Program-made: the position numbers and the translations under genes
Part shown: piece after piece, positions 50,628-62,620 of the stretch
Position numbering within the stretch: the stretch's first letter is position 1
Layout of the letters: every line of letters starts with the position of its first letter
The notes under the pieces: model-generated
The model's database searches: none
What the model was told of the DNA's origin: nothing
What the model saw: only the letters and a program-made list of their open reading frames with translations
Assembly (NCBI GenBank): GCA_013400975.1
Contig: WBMZ01003273.1
Location: forward strand, 79,090-143,089
DNA length: 64,000 nucleotides
Source: Atrichornis clamosus
Lineage: Eukaryota > Chordata > Aves > Passeriformes > Menuridae
Reading direction: 5' to 3'

Positions 50628-53600
50628 ATGGAGAAGGTGATTGCTTGTGCACACAAAAGGCCAAATGCTCTCTGTAGACTGATTTGCTTTCCGCGGGCTG
50701 GAGGTGGAACTTTTCAACTTGCTCAGTGGGGAAGACTCTTCAGCGACTCAGTTGAAGGTTAGGAATTTTTGTAGTTAAAGTAGAAGTTAAGCAATTCTGA
50801 AATACACAATAGCCAAATTTTTTGAGTGGGGTATAAGAGTCTTTAGAACACTGCGATCTTTCTCCAATGGGTCTTCTCCAGAAAGGAAGGAACTTCATTA
50901 GGAATGAACATTTCCATTAGGATACATTTTCCATACCACCTTGAATCGAATTATATTTGATTGGGTTAAAATATTATATCCTCAGAGCTACATTTCACAA
51001 GAGTATAGTGTGCTTGACTGCTTCAGAAACTCTTGGTATGATTCAGAAACAGCAATGCACTGCATATTGTTGATAAGCCAGTCTTCTGCAAGTTTACCAG
51101 TGAACATAGGAGAACTATTTTTAATATTGAGAGGCTGCATAGAGTTATTCAGTGTTTGCACTTTTTGTATCAAAACTGACATTTAATCTGTGGATTTATA
51201 ACACTGAAATGACATTTAGTTACACTATAAAGTAATTCTCATTGCTGTCAAGATATATCAGCACTAAAAAGGTCCATTTCTTTAATTCTTTGAAGAGGAA
51301 CCAAGGCCATTTTCCAGACCTTGTACAAAGAAAAAATTAGTTTCATATTTATAGCATTGCCATTGCAGTTGTACCAGTCCTCTAAATGCAGGTATGCTTT
51401 CTGGTAAGCACTTACACAAGTCACATTAAAGTTTCCTTGAAATTGGAGAAAAAAAGCAAAAAAGAAGTTAGAAAAAAGTTTTTGTCCACTGGAACTACTT
51501 CCAAGAAAGTTACTAAGGAAATGGCCTGGTACCAACTGCAGACACAAATGAATGAAATCAGGGTACAGCATACTCTTTCAGAGATGGTTTCTGCAGAAAG
51601 CATAGAAGATGCAAACATTTCTATGCTATGGTATATCTATGTACTTCTGTACTATGGCTATCTCTGGTATTAGGTAGTGGTTTATTTTATCTCTTCAAAA
51701 ATACTTTGTGTCTGACCCATTACTTCTAGATGATTTTGGCAGTATGTAAGATGCCATGGAGATTTTAGAAAATCAACATTTTTTTCTGATCTATTCATTC
51801 CTTACTTTTACTAAACAGACAAAAATCCTCAATTTTGAAAGGAATATAATAAATGTAAAATTTTCTTCCCTATAAACACAAACAGAATATAACTATCCAC
51901 CAATTTGTATGATGATTCCACATTTTCCAATGTGCAGCACTGAAGAGAGAGCTGACAAAGAAGAAAACAGGGATTGTACAATTCTAATATACTTTCACTT
52001 TCTAATGTTGCCCTTAAAAAGATATATTTTACATAACCCTCAAATTTACTATTATTGAAATTAATGAATTTGTGGTTGTTATTAACTCAGCTGAAATCAG
52101 GACCTCGTGAATTCTGATCCAAGGCATTCATCAATCAAATCAGCTGGAGAGGCAACATTTGTGAATAAAGGAAGGGATGAAAACCTAATCTCTTGCAGGA
52201 TTAAATCACAGTAGTAGCAATATCAAGTACACTGTATCAACTGTAAGAAAGATTAATTTAAATAGTATACATATTCTGCACAATAATTTAATAATCTAAT
52301 TAAAATTATTTTACTGTATCTATTTGAAATAACTATAATTCTTTTCCCTCCCTTCCTCCATCTCTTCTGAAGTGCACTATGTAAGGTTTCCTGGAAGAGA
52401 AATTCGTCTTTTGCAAAGACTTGGCAAGCATGGTTAATGAAATTTCAAGTGTTTTGTTAAAAGAATTGAAAGAAAAAACATTTGCATTATTTGGTCACAG
52501 GTAAAAATATATACATTTTTAGATACCCTGCTGAAGAGCCTTCTATTTTTGAGCTCTAGGAGTAGACAGTTACTTGTTTTTATTTGCAAAAACTTTAGGA
52601 AAATATCCTTCTGCAAAGATCTTCTGTTAAGTCACCCAAAAACATGCTGTTGCTCTCAAAGACTCTGGTTATTTATTTATTTATTTATTGCTTCAGGCAC
52701 AACATCTGAACATGTTGTGTTTCTGATAAATGATAATTGCACTTACTATTAATATTTGTGCCAGTGGTTGATCTATATGAATGCAGGGGGTGAACCACTC
52801 ATTAAACACAGATTTTGAAGATCGCTTAGTCCCAAGTATTCAAAATAACTGTCCTTATTGCAAATTGAGGAGACTACTAAAAGAAAGAGAGACTAAGAAA
52901 AGGTCTTATTTGTAAAACTAGACTCTGTAGGAATACACTTCATGTCAATTAACTAATATAATTATAATCTAAATGTCATATATGGTTTCAGCAACTGTTG
53001 AAGATAGCCAGTTAGCACGGAAATTAAAATTATGTTTATATTTCCTGGTTTTATGTATGGTTTTGCTTACTTTGCTTTAATTTCTCTTTTTGCTGCAGTT
53101 TTGGATCTTATGTCAGTTTTGCAGTTGCACTACATTTGAAAGAAAAGTATAGACTAGGAGCCAGTCCATCTTTCATATCAGCAGCACATGACACAACTGT
53201 AAGTTACAGAATTGTTAACACTCTGAAACAGAACAGTAAATTAGCTACCAAGAGTAAAAATAACATTTTACAGTATGGTATGCAGACTAGTTTTAATACA
53301 AAATAAACATTGTTTCAGAATATATGAAGAGAAAAGTGTTCTTTTTTCTTAGAGGAAATTAATTCTGAGGCAGATGCGGAATTTCGTAATACACAATATT
53401 CACTGCTGCTAACCTTTGCCTCAGGAGAACAATCTCCTTAAACTAATGCTTAAAAGAACAAATTCTTAAACTAAACGTTTTTGAATAGAGTTATTTACTA
53501 TGGCCTTTGGCTTAAAACTCAAAAGTAATCAAACCAAGATACTAAGTGGTGCTCCCTACTCTGTAACACGTGAAATAACTGTCTTGACCTAGTTTTTCTT

Positions 53601-55404
53601 AAATCTCCTGCATCAGCCCTCAGTACATTTGTAAAATTTTTTTCTTTCTGCATTCTTTGGTGGATTTCTAATCAGTTTCTTCTGAGGTTCTGCTGTTCTG
53701 CTAGTCTTTCTCAGAAGAACAGCAGTGAAGTGGCTTTTTCCCAGGCCTCCTGTCCTCAGTCAGCACTTGCTGTTTCTGTTCTTCAGCTTCTGAGGCTTAT
53801 TAGCAATCCTGAGTACGAGCCAGTGATCCATGGAAGCAATTGTTACTCCTGCAAATTTCCATAATCAGTTGGTCTCTTCAATCCTACATTAGTTGGGTTT
53901 ATGCCCACTGCTAGACTTTTCTTTCTCTTAAATAGATTATTTTATTAGTTGCATTTCAATAGTAAGAGTCAAGTTGGAACAAAATTAAATTAATGGTTAT
54001 TTGTCTGTGGAAGTTTCAGACCTGGAGAGTACTTGGCTCACTCATAATTTGTAATATCAGTAAACACAGTCTACTAACCCTTTCCAAGAAGTGTTCTCTG
54101 TGAATGTTAAACTAATCAGCCATGGTTTTTTGGAGATGGAAAATTATTGTAGTTTTTACTAAAATAATTTTAAATGAAAATATTATTAAAAATAATATGA
54201 TATACAACGCCTGATCTGTTTTGTCTGGTACTGACAGTCTGAAACAGTCCTTCCTATGAAAAGCATAACCATATCTGATGCAAAAGATGAAAAAGTTATT
54301 GCATCTATAAAGAAGCTAGGAGGAATTCCTTCTGACCTTCTGCATAACAAAGACCTTATGAAACATCTGGTGCGTACGTTCAGAGAAGAAGCTAGTTTTT
54401 CAGACATTTTTGTAAGTTTTACTATTTTGTATTACATTTATATTTGTATTTTACATTTTTTCTTATGTCTGATCATGTCAGGCTTTCTTTTTGCTTTCTT
54501 TGTAATTTGTTCTCATTTCTGTTATAAAAAGAATATGAAACAGGAAACATAGTATTTTTCTTTGTTTTCAAGTCTTTAAGTCCAGATGAAAATAGTGCTT
54601 ACTGTAGCAATCACAACTGTTACTGCAGTAGTGAACCTGTCATGGTAGAATTACAGTTCTACCTAGGATCCGAAGTTAGCAGCTGCTAAAGGGGAATAAT
54701 ATTGTGTCTTTTATTGTTTTCTGAGGTTAACAATCTCAGCTAATAATACTTCGGGAGCACTGCATTCGGCCTCCTGATCCAAGGTCCTCTAGATGCAGTA
54801 CTCCTGATGTCCTGCATAATCTAATTCCTGACATTTTTTACGTTTTGGAGAGGAACAAAAACACTATTTAGTATGTGGAAGCAAATTCCAAATATAGGTA
54901 TCTTATAGAATGTTTTATGACTACTTTTTATGTTGACAGATATGAGAAGGCAGAAATGGATATCCCCTTCTCTTGTGATATTATCTGCTTTAGTGGGTCT
55001 GATGAGAAACCACATGATTTACAAGGTACTTTGCTTAAACGGTTTTCCTCTTATATTTACACATTTTCCTGTTGTATTGCATCAGTTAATTAGAGTTTTC
55101 TAGAGTCTTTTATCTCCTTCTTAAAAGAAACAAATCAACAGAGTGGTCTCAATGTATGAACCTAAAAGTTGATATGGGATTTAAAATAATTATTAAATAA
55201 TAACTTTGAAATAGTTATGCAAAATGATCACCATAGTTGACGTTTCTCTGACACTTTAAGTATCTTTTTTAGCTTGGCGAGAATTAACGAGTGGAGACAT
55301 CCTTTTATGAGCTTCCTGGAGGTCACTTTTATCTGCTAGAACCCTCTAATGAAATTTTATTGACAAAACATATTGCAAGATGCTTAGAAAATGCTGAGTT
55401 ATGA
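50628..55404 (+). pseudogene. OLAH: OLAH (type II S-acyl fatty acid synthase thioesterase), frameshifted, probable pseudogene
   Basis: OLAH releases medium-chain fatty acids from fatty acid synthase. Exons seen: 50628-50757 ([20 protein letters not shown], then FPRAGGG), 52373-52500 ([12 protein letters not shown]), 53099-53198 (GSYVSFAVALHLKEKY), 54238-54411 (IKKLGGIPSDLL), 54940-55025 (DIPFSCDIICFSGSDEKPHD), 55273-55404 (PGGHFYLLEPSNE). Splice signals are mostly normal. The nucleophile box is split by an intron as GHS/FG, and the His in PGGHF is present. Lesions: in exon 2 the frame shifts between GREIR and the later NEISSVLL, leading to TAA at 52435-52437; about 11 nt are missing relative to the family. 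The 54411/54940 junction does not keep phase. In the last exon a one-base frame change gives TGA at 55308-55310 before YELPGGHF. Several independent breaks argue against simple sequencing error. A poly(A) signal AATAAA is at 55460. Confidence 0.85.
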
Positions 55405-55459
55405 GTATTTCCCTCAGTTTTAATAGCAGAATGTGTAAGATTAGTCTACAGCAATTTGT

Positions 55460-55465
55460 AATAAA
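55460..55465 (+). terminator. OLAH: Candidate poly(A) signal of OLAH
   Basis: An AATAAA hexamer lies 56 bases after the stop codon position of the OLAH exons. It is the first such hexamer downstream. Confidence 0.5.
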
Positions 55466-55782
55466 TCATTCTTTCTGTACGTTGCATGAAGTTATGTCTA
55501 AGAGTTATTCTGTTCCTCCTTTGTAATCATTTAAAAGGGGGAGTTTTCCTGATTTTTTTGAAAATAAACATTGGCTTTGGAGTCTTAAAAAAGTTTTCAT
55601 CTTTTCCCCTCTTCTCATCTTGCATGTGCTCGAACTCTTGACTTTATTGCATAACTTCGTTTGCAAAAAAAATGACATCTATGTTCTTTTACTTTTCGAG
55701 TTTCTCTGTTTGTCTGCTCCTGTCAAAATGCTAAATATAATTTAATATCCACAAAAATCCACAATTCTTACAGAAAGCTTAA

Positions 55783-55803
55783 TTTATTAAGTTCCAGTTT
55801 ATT
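55783..55803 (-). terminator. ACBD7: Candidate poly(A) signals of ACBD7
   Basis: Two TTTATT hexamers (AATAAA on the minus strand) occur at about 55783-55788 and 55798-55803. They lie 158-178 bases past the ACBD7 stop and leave about 320 bases between the OLAH and ACBD7 signals. Confidence 0.5.
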
Positions 55804-55960
55804 TAGAATAAGATACAATCTAAAAATAGATTATATATGTAAATACCCTTTACAGTCAAATAGCTTATGCTTAAAAGATATTAATGCCAGATTACATGAT
55901 GAGGAGTTAGTTCATTAGCTACTGAAGAGTTAGTTATTAGTGGGAATTATTTTGAATATT

Positions 55961-58900
55961 CTAGATCCCGTATTTTTCTACCATTGCTTTTGCTTTAGAG
56001 ATATAGGCATTCATGGCATCCTCCTTTGATAAACCTGCAAAGGAAAGTAGGAGTCATTATCTTTCCTCATTTTTCATCCTATAAACTTGACTACATGATG
56101 TAAATTCAATTGGTGTAGCACCTTTCTTCAGGTTCCATGCCTCCCATTTGGCTTTGCCTTTCAGATCTAGCATTCCTGGACATTCTGCCAAAATAAATGC
56201 ATAGCTTTGATTACCATGCAGATTTACATAACATTAGCTTGATTTCCATCAAGATATGGGAGTAAATGTGAAGTATATTTAGGAATACCAATATTAATAT
56301 CTCCAACAGTAGCCTGTTTGTACAATCCATATAGTTCCTTCAGTTCTTCATCAGTTGGTCTTGTTTTTAATTTCTTTACATCTTCTGCAGCACCATCAAA
56401 ATCAGCCTGAGGAAAGAACAGAAAGTGTTAGTTTTCCTCTCAAGGAGTGTGCTTAAGACATGAGGTATAGGACACAGAGCAGTATCATTAGATATTCTCA
56501 GTGATTCACTGGGGTTTAGCAGCCAGTCGAGGCATTTTCCTATGAAAGAACCTCCATAAACCTGTACATTGTTAGAAAGGGATCTAGGATTACATAGCTG
56601 ATAGGGGCAAGCAGCCTCCACAACTTATGTGGTGTAGATGTTTTTCACAGTCACACTGCGGGTATGAAGGCATTAATTGATCTTTACACCCCAGCAGTAA
56701 TCCCTGAATCCTTTTGGCCCTGCCTGCATTGTGTTGGCTCGAGCAGTGGAGCTCAAATCCCCTCCGAGGGGTACTGCCCTCGTCACCCTCCATTTCCATG
56801 CCCTGCTGGCAGGGAAGCAGGTGACCAACAGCTGGCACAGAGGCACCTCATGGATGTGAGCTACTGCCAGGACCACCTTCTACACCCAATTCTGAAACGG
56901 CAGAGCACCAGAGTGAAGTGTAAATGTATTCCTTTCATCATCATGCATCACACATCCACATCAACCTGTTCTGTTTCATGCCCAGAGACAGATTTTGCAG
57001 TCACCACAGACCTGTCGGTCACTGCACTACTCTAATGCAAAAAAGATTCAAGCACTTTAACACACTTTATGCTGGTTTCAACAATTATTTTAGCTTTTAA
57101 CTTGGATCTGCATTTGCAGAAGCATCTTATATCCTGCAAAATGTGCTACTACACACATATTTAATATGTACAAAACCAGCTTAAAACTTTGTGTAAAAAC
57201 CAGCAATGGTTTCAGCACGAGTATTGTGGCTCTGTTTAAAACACTGAGATCCTGGCATTACCTCAGAAGTCTGTCCTGTGCTTCTTTATACCACCTTTCC
57301 CTTTAGTTACAGGAAAGATTCAATTTCTTTTAGTAAGAAAACCTAATGCACATTTGTCTCCTTAACTGATGCCTTTCTCCTTTGCAAGTGACTGTGTTGG
57401 GTGGACCAGGGGATAGAAATAAGCAAGTGTGAATGTGAGCTAGGTTCACTATAGCATTCTGTATTTAGACAGAAAGTACAAGAGAAATGTTATTTCTGTT
57501 TCTAAATTTAAGAAGGAAAAATGAGTAATAATTTGAGAGTGATGCTCTAGCACCTTTTTTCACAGAAAGGCCCCTTCATGGAATTCACTGATGTAAGGAC
57601 ACATCAGATGGTGGCTGCATTAAGGCAGGAGTAGCAGGCAAAATAGGGTAAGGACAGGCAGCTGAGTGCACTGCAGCTTCCTGCATGGAAACTTGGCCAC
57701 TCTCCCACCAAATGAGTCACCTCTGCCTCCTGAGATGAAATTCACTTTTTAAAAATTTTGGTCTGGAAATTTAGTTCGGCTAGTGAAATTCCGCAGATAG
57801 AAACTTCTGAGGAATTTCTAATTTTTGGCAAACTTCAATTGCCATATGAAACCCTCAAAGGGAAAGCACAGGTCTCCCAAGAACAAAAGTGCTTGCCGCA
57901 GGAAGATGTATATCTGTAACACCAGAGTTGCAACAAGGAGCAGCAGGCAGAGAGGTGCATTTAAAAGGAAAGTTTTTTTTAAATCCTGATGTATGATTAA
58001 AAGGGCATTCTAGCTCCCTGCAAAACAGCAATTAAAATAAGTCTGGAATATTTAAACAGTGGCTGTAAATTCACAGAACATTAGATGGGAAAGGTTCACA
58101 CTGATAATCTAGAGATGCAGACATCTCCAGGTCTGTCAGTTTGTAGCACCCTTAAAAATGCAATGGAAAAGCCAAAAATCCTGCAGCAATGCAGATGCTT
58201 TGTAACAAATAATCTTCCAACTCAGTGAGAACCTCAGTGTTTGCATAACTGACAAGCAGATGTTTTTGGGAGATTCCCACCAAGGCCTCCAAGAACCAAA
58301 TGCCCAGTACTGGATGCAGGAGTACAGAGAAGAGCTGGTGTGCTAAAATTGATAAAGACTGTCTTGAGAAATGCTGCTGTTCTCTTTTGAATATAACAGT
58401 CCTTCTGAGAAATAATCAGATTCCAAGTGCCATCTTTCTTCTTAAATCTCTGAAGCTTGGTCATTTGATAAAGTTATTGATTTGGCAGAGTTACCGCAAC
58501 AAATTCTGAATGAAATTACTTTCAAATTATATTCTTAAATCTAAAACTTTATGGACTGAAACCATGTAACTACTTATGCAGTTTGTTCCCGTTTTAATAA
58601 AAATAATTCTCAATATTATTAAAATGCAACAATACCATAGAACCATAGCTTTAAGTCCAGCTTTTTGTGTCTAATTTATTTTAGGAACAAAACACTGGAT
58701 TTTTTTTTTAACAAACCAAGTATTTGGGAGTGGTGCAAGACACGTACAGGATTTTTCTAGAATAAAAACCTAAAAGGCTCAGAATATGTTCGTATGTTAT
58801 GTACATATGTACATAATTTAGGTAAACCAAAATTGTGTGCTCTTGACTACATATAAAAGGTGAATCAATAATGCTCAAATGACCTTGCAGCATCCCTTCT

Positions 58901-61900
58901 CAGCATTTTTTTGGGTAGTATTAATATTTGCTTTCATGAAAGCCTTGCAATCTTTATTTTTCTTCTTATGCTGTATTGTCTCTTGTTCTCCTGCACAGCA
59001 ACTGTACCTGGATTTCCTACAACTACCTGAAATGCTTCAGCAAGTTCAGATGTTAAGCTCATTTTTAATTTTTCAGCAAAAATTGTCGAGGGCCATAGAA
59101 AATAAGTAAATAACACTACCTTTCCTTTCAGCAGCAAACCCAGAAAGGTGAACCCACGTGTTTGAGGCCGGTAAGTCACAACAGCACAGGGAGAGAATTC
59201 GGGGTTTGGGGCAGCAGCACCTCGTGCTGTGTCCTAGGCACAGCGTGGGTGCCTTCAGGCAGGGAGGGGCAGACACAGCGCCCAAAGCAGAAGAGGACCC
59301 TGAGCTCACAGCACCTGGGAGCGCACCGCTCACAGGATGTGCTACCTCACCATATGCCTCGACAGTCAAGTGGCTTATCCTTCCATGAAAATGGGCCTGT
59401 TCCACTTCGCGCTCACCTCGGGGCAGAGGCAAGGCCGCGGGGACTGCAGAGGAACTCACACGCTCCGAACTCACTTCCCAGCCCACCCCTGAGCCGCTCC
59501 AGCCGTGCCACGCTGCTGCGCAGCGTTTCAGGCACTGCAGCATTCGGATATGAGTGAGTTGTGTACTCAGGTAGCAAGACCGGTCTCATTACACAAAAAC
59601 TCCTGTGCCCTAACAACAGTATTTTAAGAGGTGTACAGCATTTCTAATGGAGAAGCATTTAACAAGGGGAAACAAAATCAGCAATGCAAACTACCTTACC
59701 GCTGAATTAAAAATAGTGGTCAAAAGAAACTGGAACTGTACACCTTTGACACTCCTGAAAGCAAAGCATTTAAACTCACACTCTTGGTACAGATGTATAA
59801 AAGGGATGTAAATTTGCCCACAAAAATAATTGTGATGACCTACCACTCAAGATTTTTTATAGGTACAATTGTATTAACATAAATATTTCATTCTTAATCC
59901 AATTACTAGTAATGTGACATTCTTGACTATACCTATCACTGACTCCTCCATCACAGATATATTATCCATATATGTGCAAACAACAGGAGCATTCATGCTT
60001 TGTTAACCATAAGATTTAGAAGTGGTGTCAATAATAAAACATAACTGGGTTGCCACATTGTTTAAGTCAGTTACTACTGCATGTGAGCCTCTGCCAGAAC
60101 TGGCATACAAGGACCATTCAAATCAGTGGAAATCTTTCACATCTTGAATTGCTTTCTGATCTAAACTTCTGTCCTGATTTTGGCTAGGATAAAGTTCATT
60201 TTCTTTGTAGTACCTGGTAGAGTTCACAGGGATGTTTGGGTTGTTGCTGAGTAGTGCTTGCACTGAGCCAGGGAGTTTTCAGTGTCTCGTGCTCTGAAAG
60301 TGAGGAGCTGCACAAGAACCTGGGGTGGGGAGGAACACAGCTGGGACAGCTGGGACAGCTGGGACAGCTGACCAAACTGGCCAGAGGGATATTCCACATC
60401 ACAGAACATCATGCCCAGGATATAAACTGGGAGGAGCTGGCCAANGGATATAAACTGAGCTGGCCAAGAGGGGCTGACTGCTGCTCAGGGGTGGGCTCGG
60501 CCTTGGTCAGTGGGTAGTGAGCAATTGTGTTGTGCAACACTTATTTCTCCTGGGTTATACTTGAATTTTTTTAACTTATTAAACTATTCTTATCTCAATT
60601 CATGAGTTTTTACTTCCTTCCCCCCCATCCCACCGTAGGGGAAGTGGATGTGAGTAAGTGGCTGCGTGGTACTTATTTGCTGGATGGGGCTAAACCACAA
60701 CAACTTCAAAGCAAGAATGGACCACAAGCCCCGGTAGATTGTACAGGCAAAAGATAAAAAAATTAATTAAGGAAACCTCAAAGTTAATAATCGTACCTTC
60801 ATATAATTTTATTCTATTTGCATATATAGGCAAGTATCACAAGATAGTTTAAATATTTGCAAATGCATATCTTACAGAGCAAGAAGTGCAGAAATGAAAT
60901 CTAAATACTAAACATTTCTTTCTTCATCCCCCTCCAGCCAATCACTGTGCACAGACTGTTGCTTAGGATTTGCCTGCTTAACAACATGCTTATGAGCAGC
61001 CTGTGAAAGTATAATTTCCTTTAAATCATGTGCCGATAAAATTCCCTTTAACTCCTCAAATCAAAAGCATAAAAATATATACAGACATAAACATACACAC
61101 ATGCATTAAAGATAAATGCACAAATTATCAGACTATTATCAGATACTGCCTTTTTGCAAAGGAAAAGGCTTGAATGTTCATTTACCTGAAGAATTTACCA
61201 TATTAAAATATTCTACCAGTTTGCAAAATTTATATGTATTTTATAGCTTCACTGATTAGAATGGTATTTTATTCATTTGTCCTCATTCCCATACAGCGTG
61301 ATTCAATACCTTTTTATGGATATGGTTGGTAGCTGTCAAGGCAGACTAAAACAAACTATAATTTCAGGGATCATTAATTAAGCAAAGATGGTGTTATGTT
61401 TGGGATTTGGCAATTCTGACCTGCTGAAGAAAAAGGTTTCTTCTTCTTAGCTGTACCACACCACAATGAAACCTCTGTGCTATTCAACAGTAATTGCAGC
61501 TCAGAAGAAAATTGCTGAGCTGCTGGCAGTGCACTCCCTGCATCTAGGTCAGAGCATTGTGTTGCTCACTCTTTGCAAAACACACACTAAGCTGAGACAG
61601 CCATAATGAGACAGGGATAAAAGGACTTGCAAATCTTTAAGTGAAAGGGATAACAGGAAAACCTAAAGAAGAAAAACAGCCCAATCCATCAGGGCATGGC
61701 CAAGATAAGAGAAGTATTCACAGTTTCCCACAAAGGTAGGAGGCTAAAAGCCGGCACTGAAGGAAATTTCTTCAAGAACTATTTAAAGCTATAGTCAGAG
61801 AGAAGGTAGAAGGAAGCTCTCTCTCTAGCCAAAACACCAGCCCATCAAAATGCACCAGTCCAAAGATGCACACACTCTAAAACAATATGCACACCTTCCT

Positions 61901-62361
61901 TAAAAATTATTTATGCTTCCCAAATGCACATATAAGACTGCCTCAGTGTTAGAAGTTTCCCTCCTTTAATAGCTCCAAATTACCAGCTAGATCCAAGAAA
62001 CATAAGTATGTACCTACCTTTCAATGACTAACTCAGTCCTAGCAAAGTCAGAGGCACACTTAAAGAAAAATAATTCACACATGCTCTAAACAGGTAAGGC
62101 TTCAAAAAAATTACATTACCTATGAAATAGTTCAAAGTAACCAGAATATTTCTCACCACTTGTCAAAAGTAATGCATTATTTAACCTCCAAGGATTTAGG
62201 CAAAATTCCCTTGCCGCAAGGTAACCTTTATTTTCCAGTAAAAACCCTTCTATTGAAGCAATACCGCAGTCTCCAGCACAGCATTACACAGACAGTGCAT
62301 CCCGCTCCTCTCCTCGCGTCTCTGTGTCATCAGATGCAGAAGTGCTTACCTGGAGAGTCAT
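55961..62361 (-). CDS. ACBD7: Acyl-CoA-binding domain-containing protein 7, complete, four exons
   Basis: This is a small soluble protein that binds long-chain acyl-CoA esters and buffers or carries them in the cytosol. Coding exons: 62361-62350 (MTLQ), 56406-56289, 56184-56122, 56034-55961. GT/AG borders and phases agree, giving 88 residues, the family's standard length. The product is a single ACB domain: [13 protein letters not shown] at 30-42 is the signature, with Tyr30, Lys34, Lys56 and Tyr75 in the ligand-binding positions; [16 protein letters not shown] and a C-terminal KYGI follow. Wording such as [20 protein letters not shown] separates it from DBI, whose corresponding region differs, so ACBD7 is preferred. 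It converges with OLAH (3' to 3'), an arrangement known in mammals. Intron 1 is 5.9 kb and contains a solo LTR. The gene appears intact. Confidence 0.96.
56407..60164. other. ACBD7 intron 1, left part, no further gene seen
   Basis: Open frames at 56664-57035 (+), 58234-58464 (-) and 59073-59557 (both strands, in a locally GC-richer patch) have no family motif. A moderately GC-rich patch at about 59150-59550 could be an old repeat or regulatory element; nothing specific is recognisable. A weak CR1-like scrap may lie near 58075-58115. Confidence 0.45.
60165..60169. other. Target site duplication, left copy
   Basis: ACTTC directly before the LTR's TGTCC; the identical right copy is at 60703-60707. 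Confidence 0.85.
60339..60365 (+). repeat. Three tandem copies of a 9-bp unit inside the solo LTR
   Basis: AGCTGGGAC repeats three times without change, followed by a partial copy AGCTGACC. It lies upstream of the LTR's TATA-like box, where U3 enhancer repeats are commonly found. Confidence 0.85.
60418..60471 (+). repeat. Direct duplication flanking an ambiguous base
   Basis: The TATA-box segment GGATATAAACTG...GAGCTGGCCAA appears twice in a row (60418-60444 and 60446-60471) with a single N at 60445 between the copies. The second copy lacks a few bases. This could be a real tandem duplication of the promoter core or an assembly join between two reads of the same segment. Confidence 0.7.
60703..60707. 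other. Target site duplication, right copy
   Basis: ACTTC directly after the LTR's final CA, identical to 60165-60169. Confidence 0.85.
60708..62349. other. ACBD7 intron 1, right part
   Basis: AT-rich intron sequence with no recognised exon or repeat. Confidence 0.5.
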
Positions 62362-62620
62362 GATGCTGCGAGGATGCCCAGGGAACGGCCTCGTTCCTTC
62401 TCCAGTGGGGACGCGGCGCTTCTGCCAGCCGGCTCCGGTGGTGCGAGCGCGGTGCTGTTGGGATGGTCCCAGTGACCTCAGCTGGCTGCGGCAACAGAGC
62501 CACGCCGGGCAGGACACAGGCACTCGCTCCCGCTGCGCCCCTCGGGACCCGCCGGGACAACTGAGAGCGACAAACACCGGGAAGGGGCGGGGGGCGCAGT
62601 GAGCATTAAGCCCACAGTCG
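62320..62620 (-). promoter_or_regulatory. ACBD7: CpG-rich promoter region of ACBD7
   Basis: A local GC/CpG-rich patch surrounds the tiny first coding exon (62361-62350, four codons) and extends upstream on the minus strand to about 62600. No TATA box is evident. Long open frames on both strands here follow from composition. Confidence 0.7.

Larger units (their letters stand above)
60170..60702 (+). mobile_element. Solo LTR of an avian endogenous retrovirus with 5-bp target duplication
   Basis: A 533-bp unit begins TGTCCTGATTTT and ends AAACCACAACA (TG...CA ends). It is flanked on both sides by ACTTC (60165-60169 and 60703-60707), a perfect 5-bp target site duplication. Inside are a TATA-like GGATATAAACTGG (60418 on), a 9-bp tandem repeat AGCTGGGAC present three times (60339-60365), and an ATTAAA poly(A)-type hexamer near 60580. 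No viral coding sequence is present, so this is a recombined solo LTR. It lies in ACBD7 intron 1 in antisense orientation. Confidence 0.92.

Noticed and set aside
51386..51673. Lys-rich open frame within the first OLAH intron
   Set aside because: It does not match any thioesterase segment and is overlapped by antisense frames; treated as intron.
58075..58115. Possible CR1 3' tail scrap
   Set aside because: Too short and too diverged to distinguish from chance.
55961..62361. DBI as the identity of the acyl-CoA-binding gene
   Set aside because: The exon text ([20 protein letters not shown] and GLSKEDAM...AYISKAK) fits ACBD7 better, and its position next to OLAH agrees with ACBD7.
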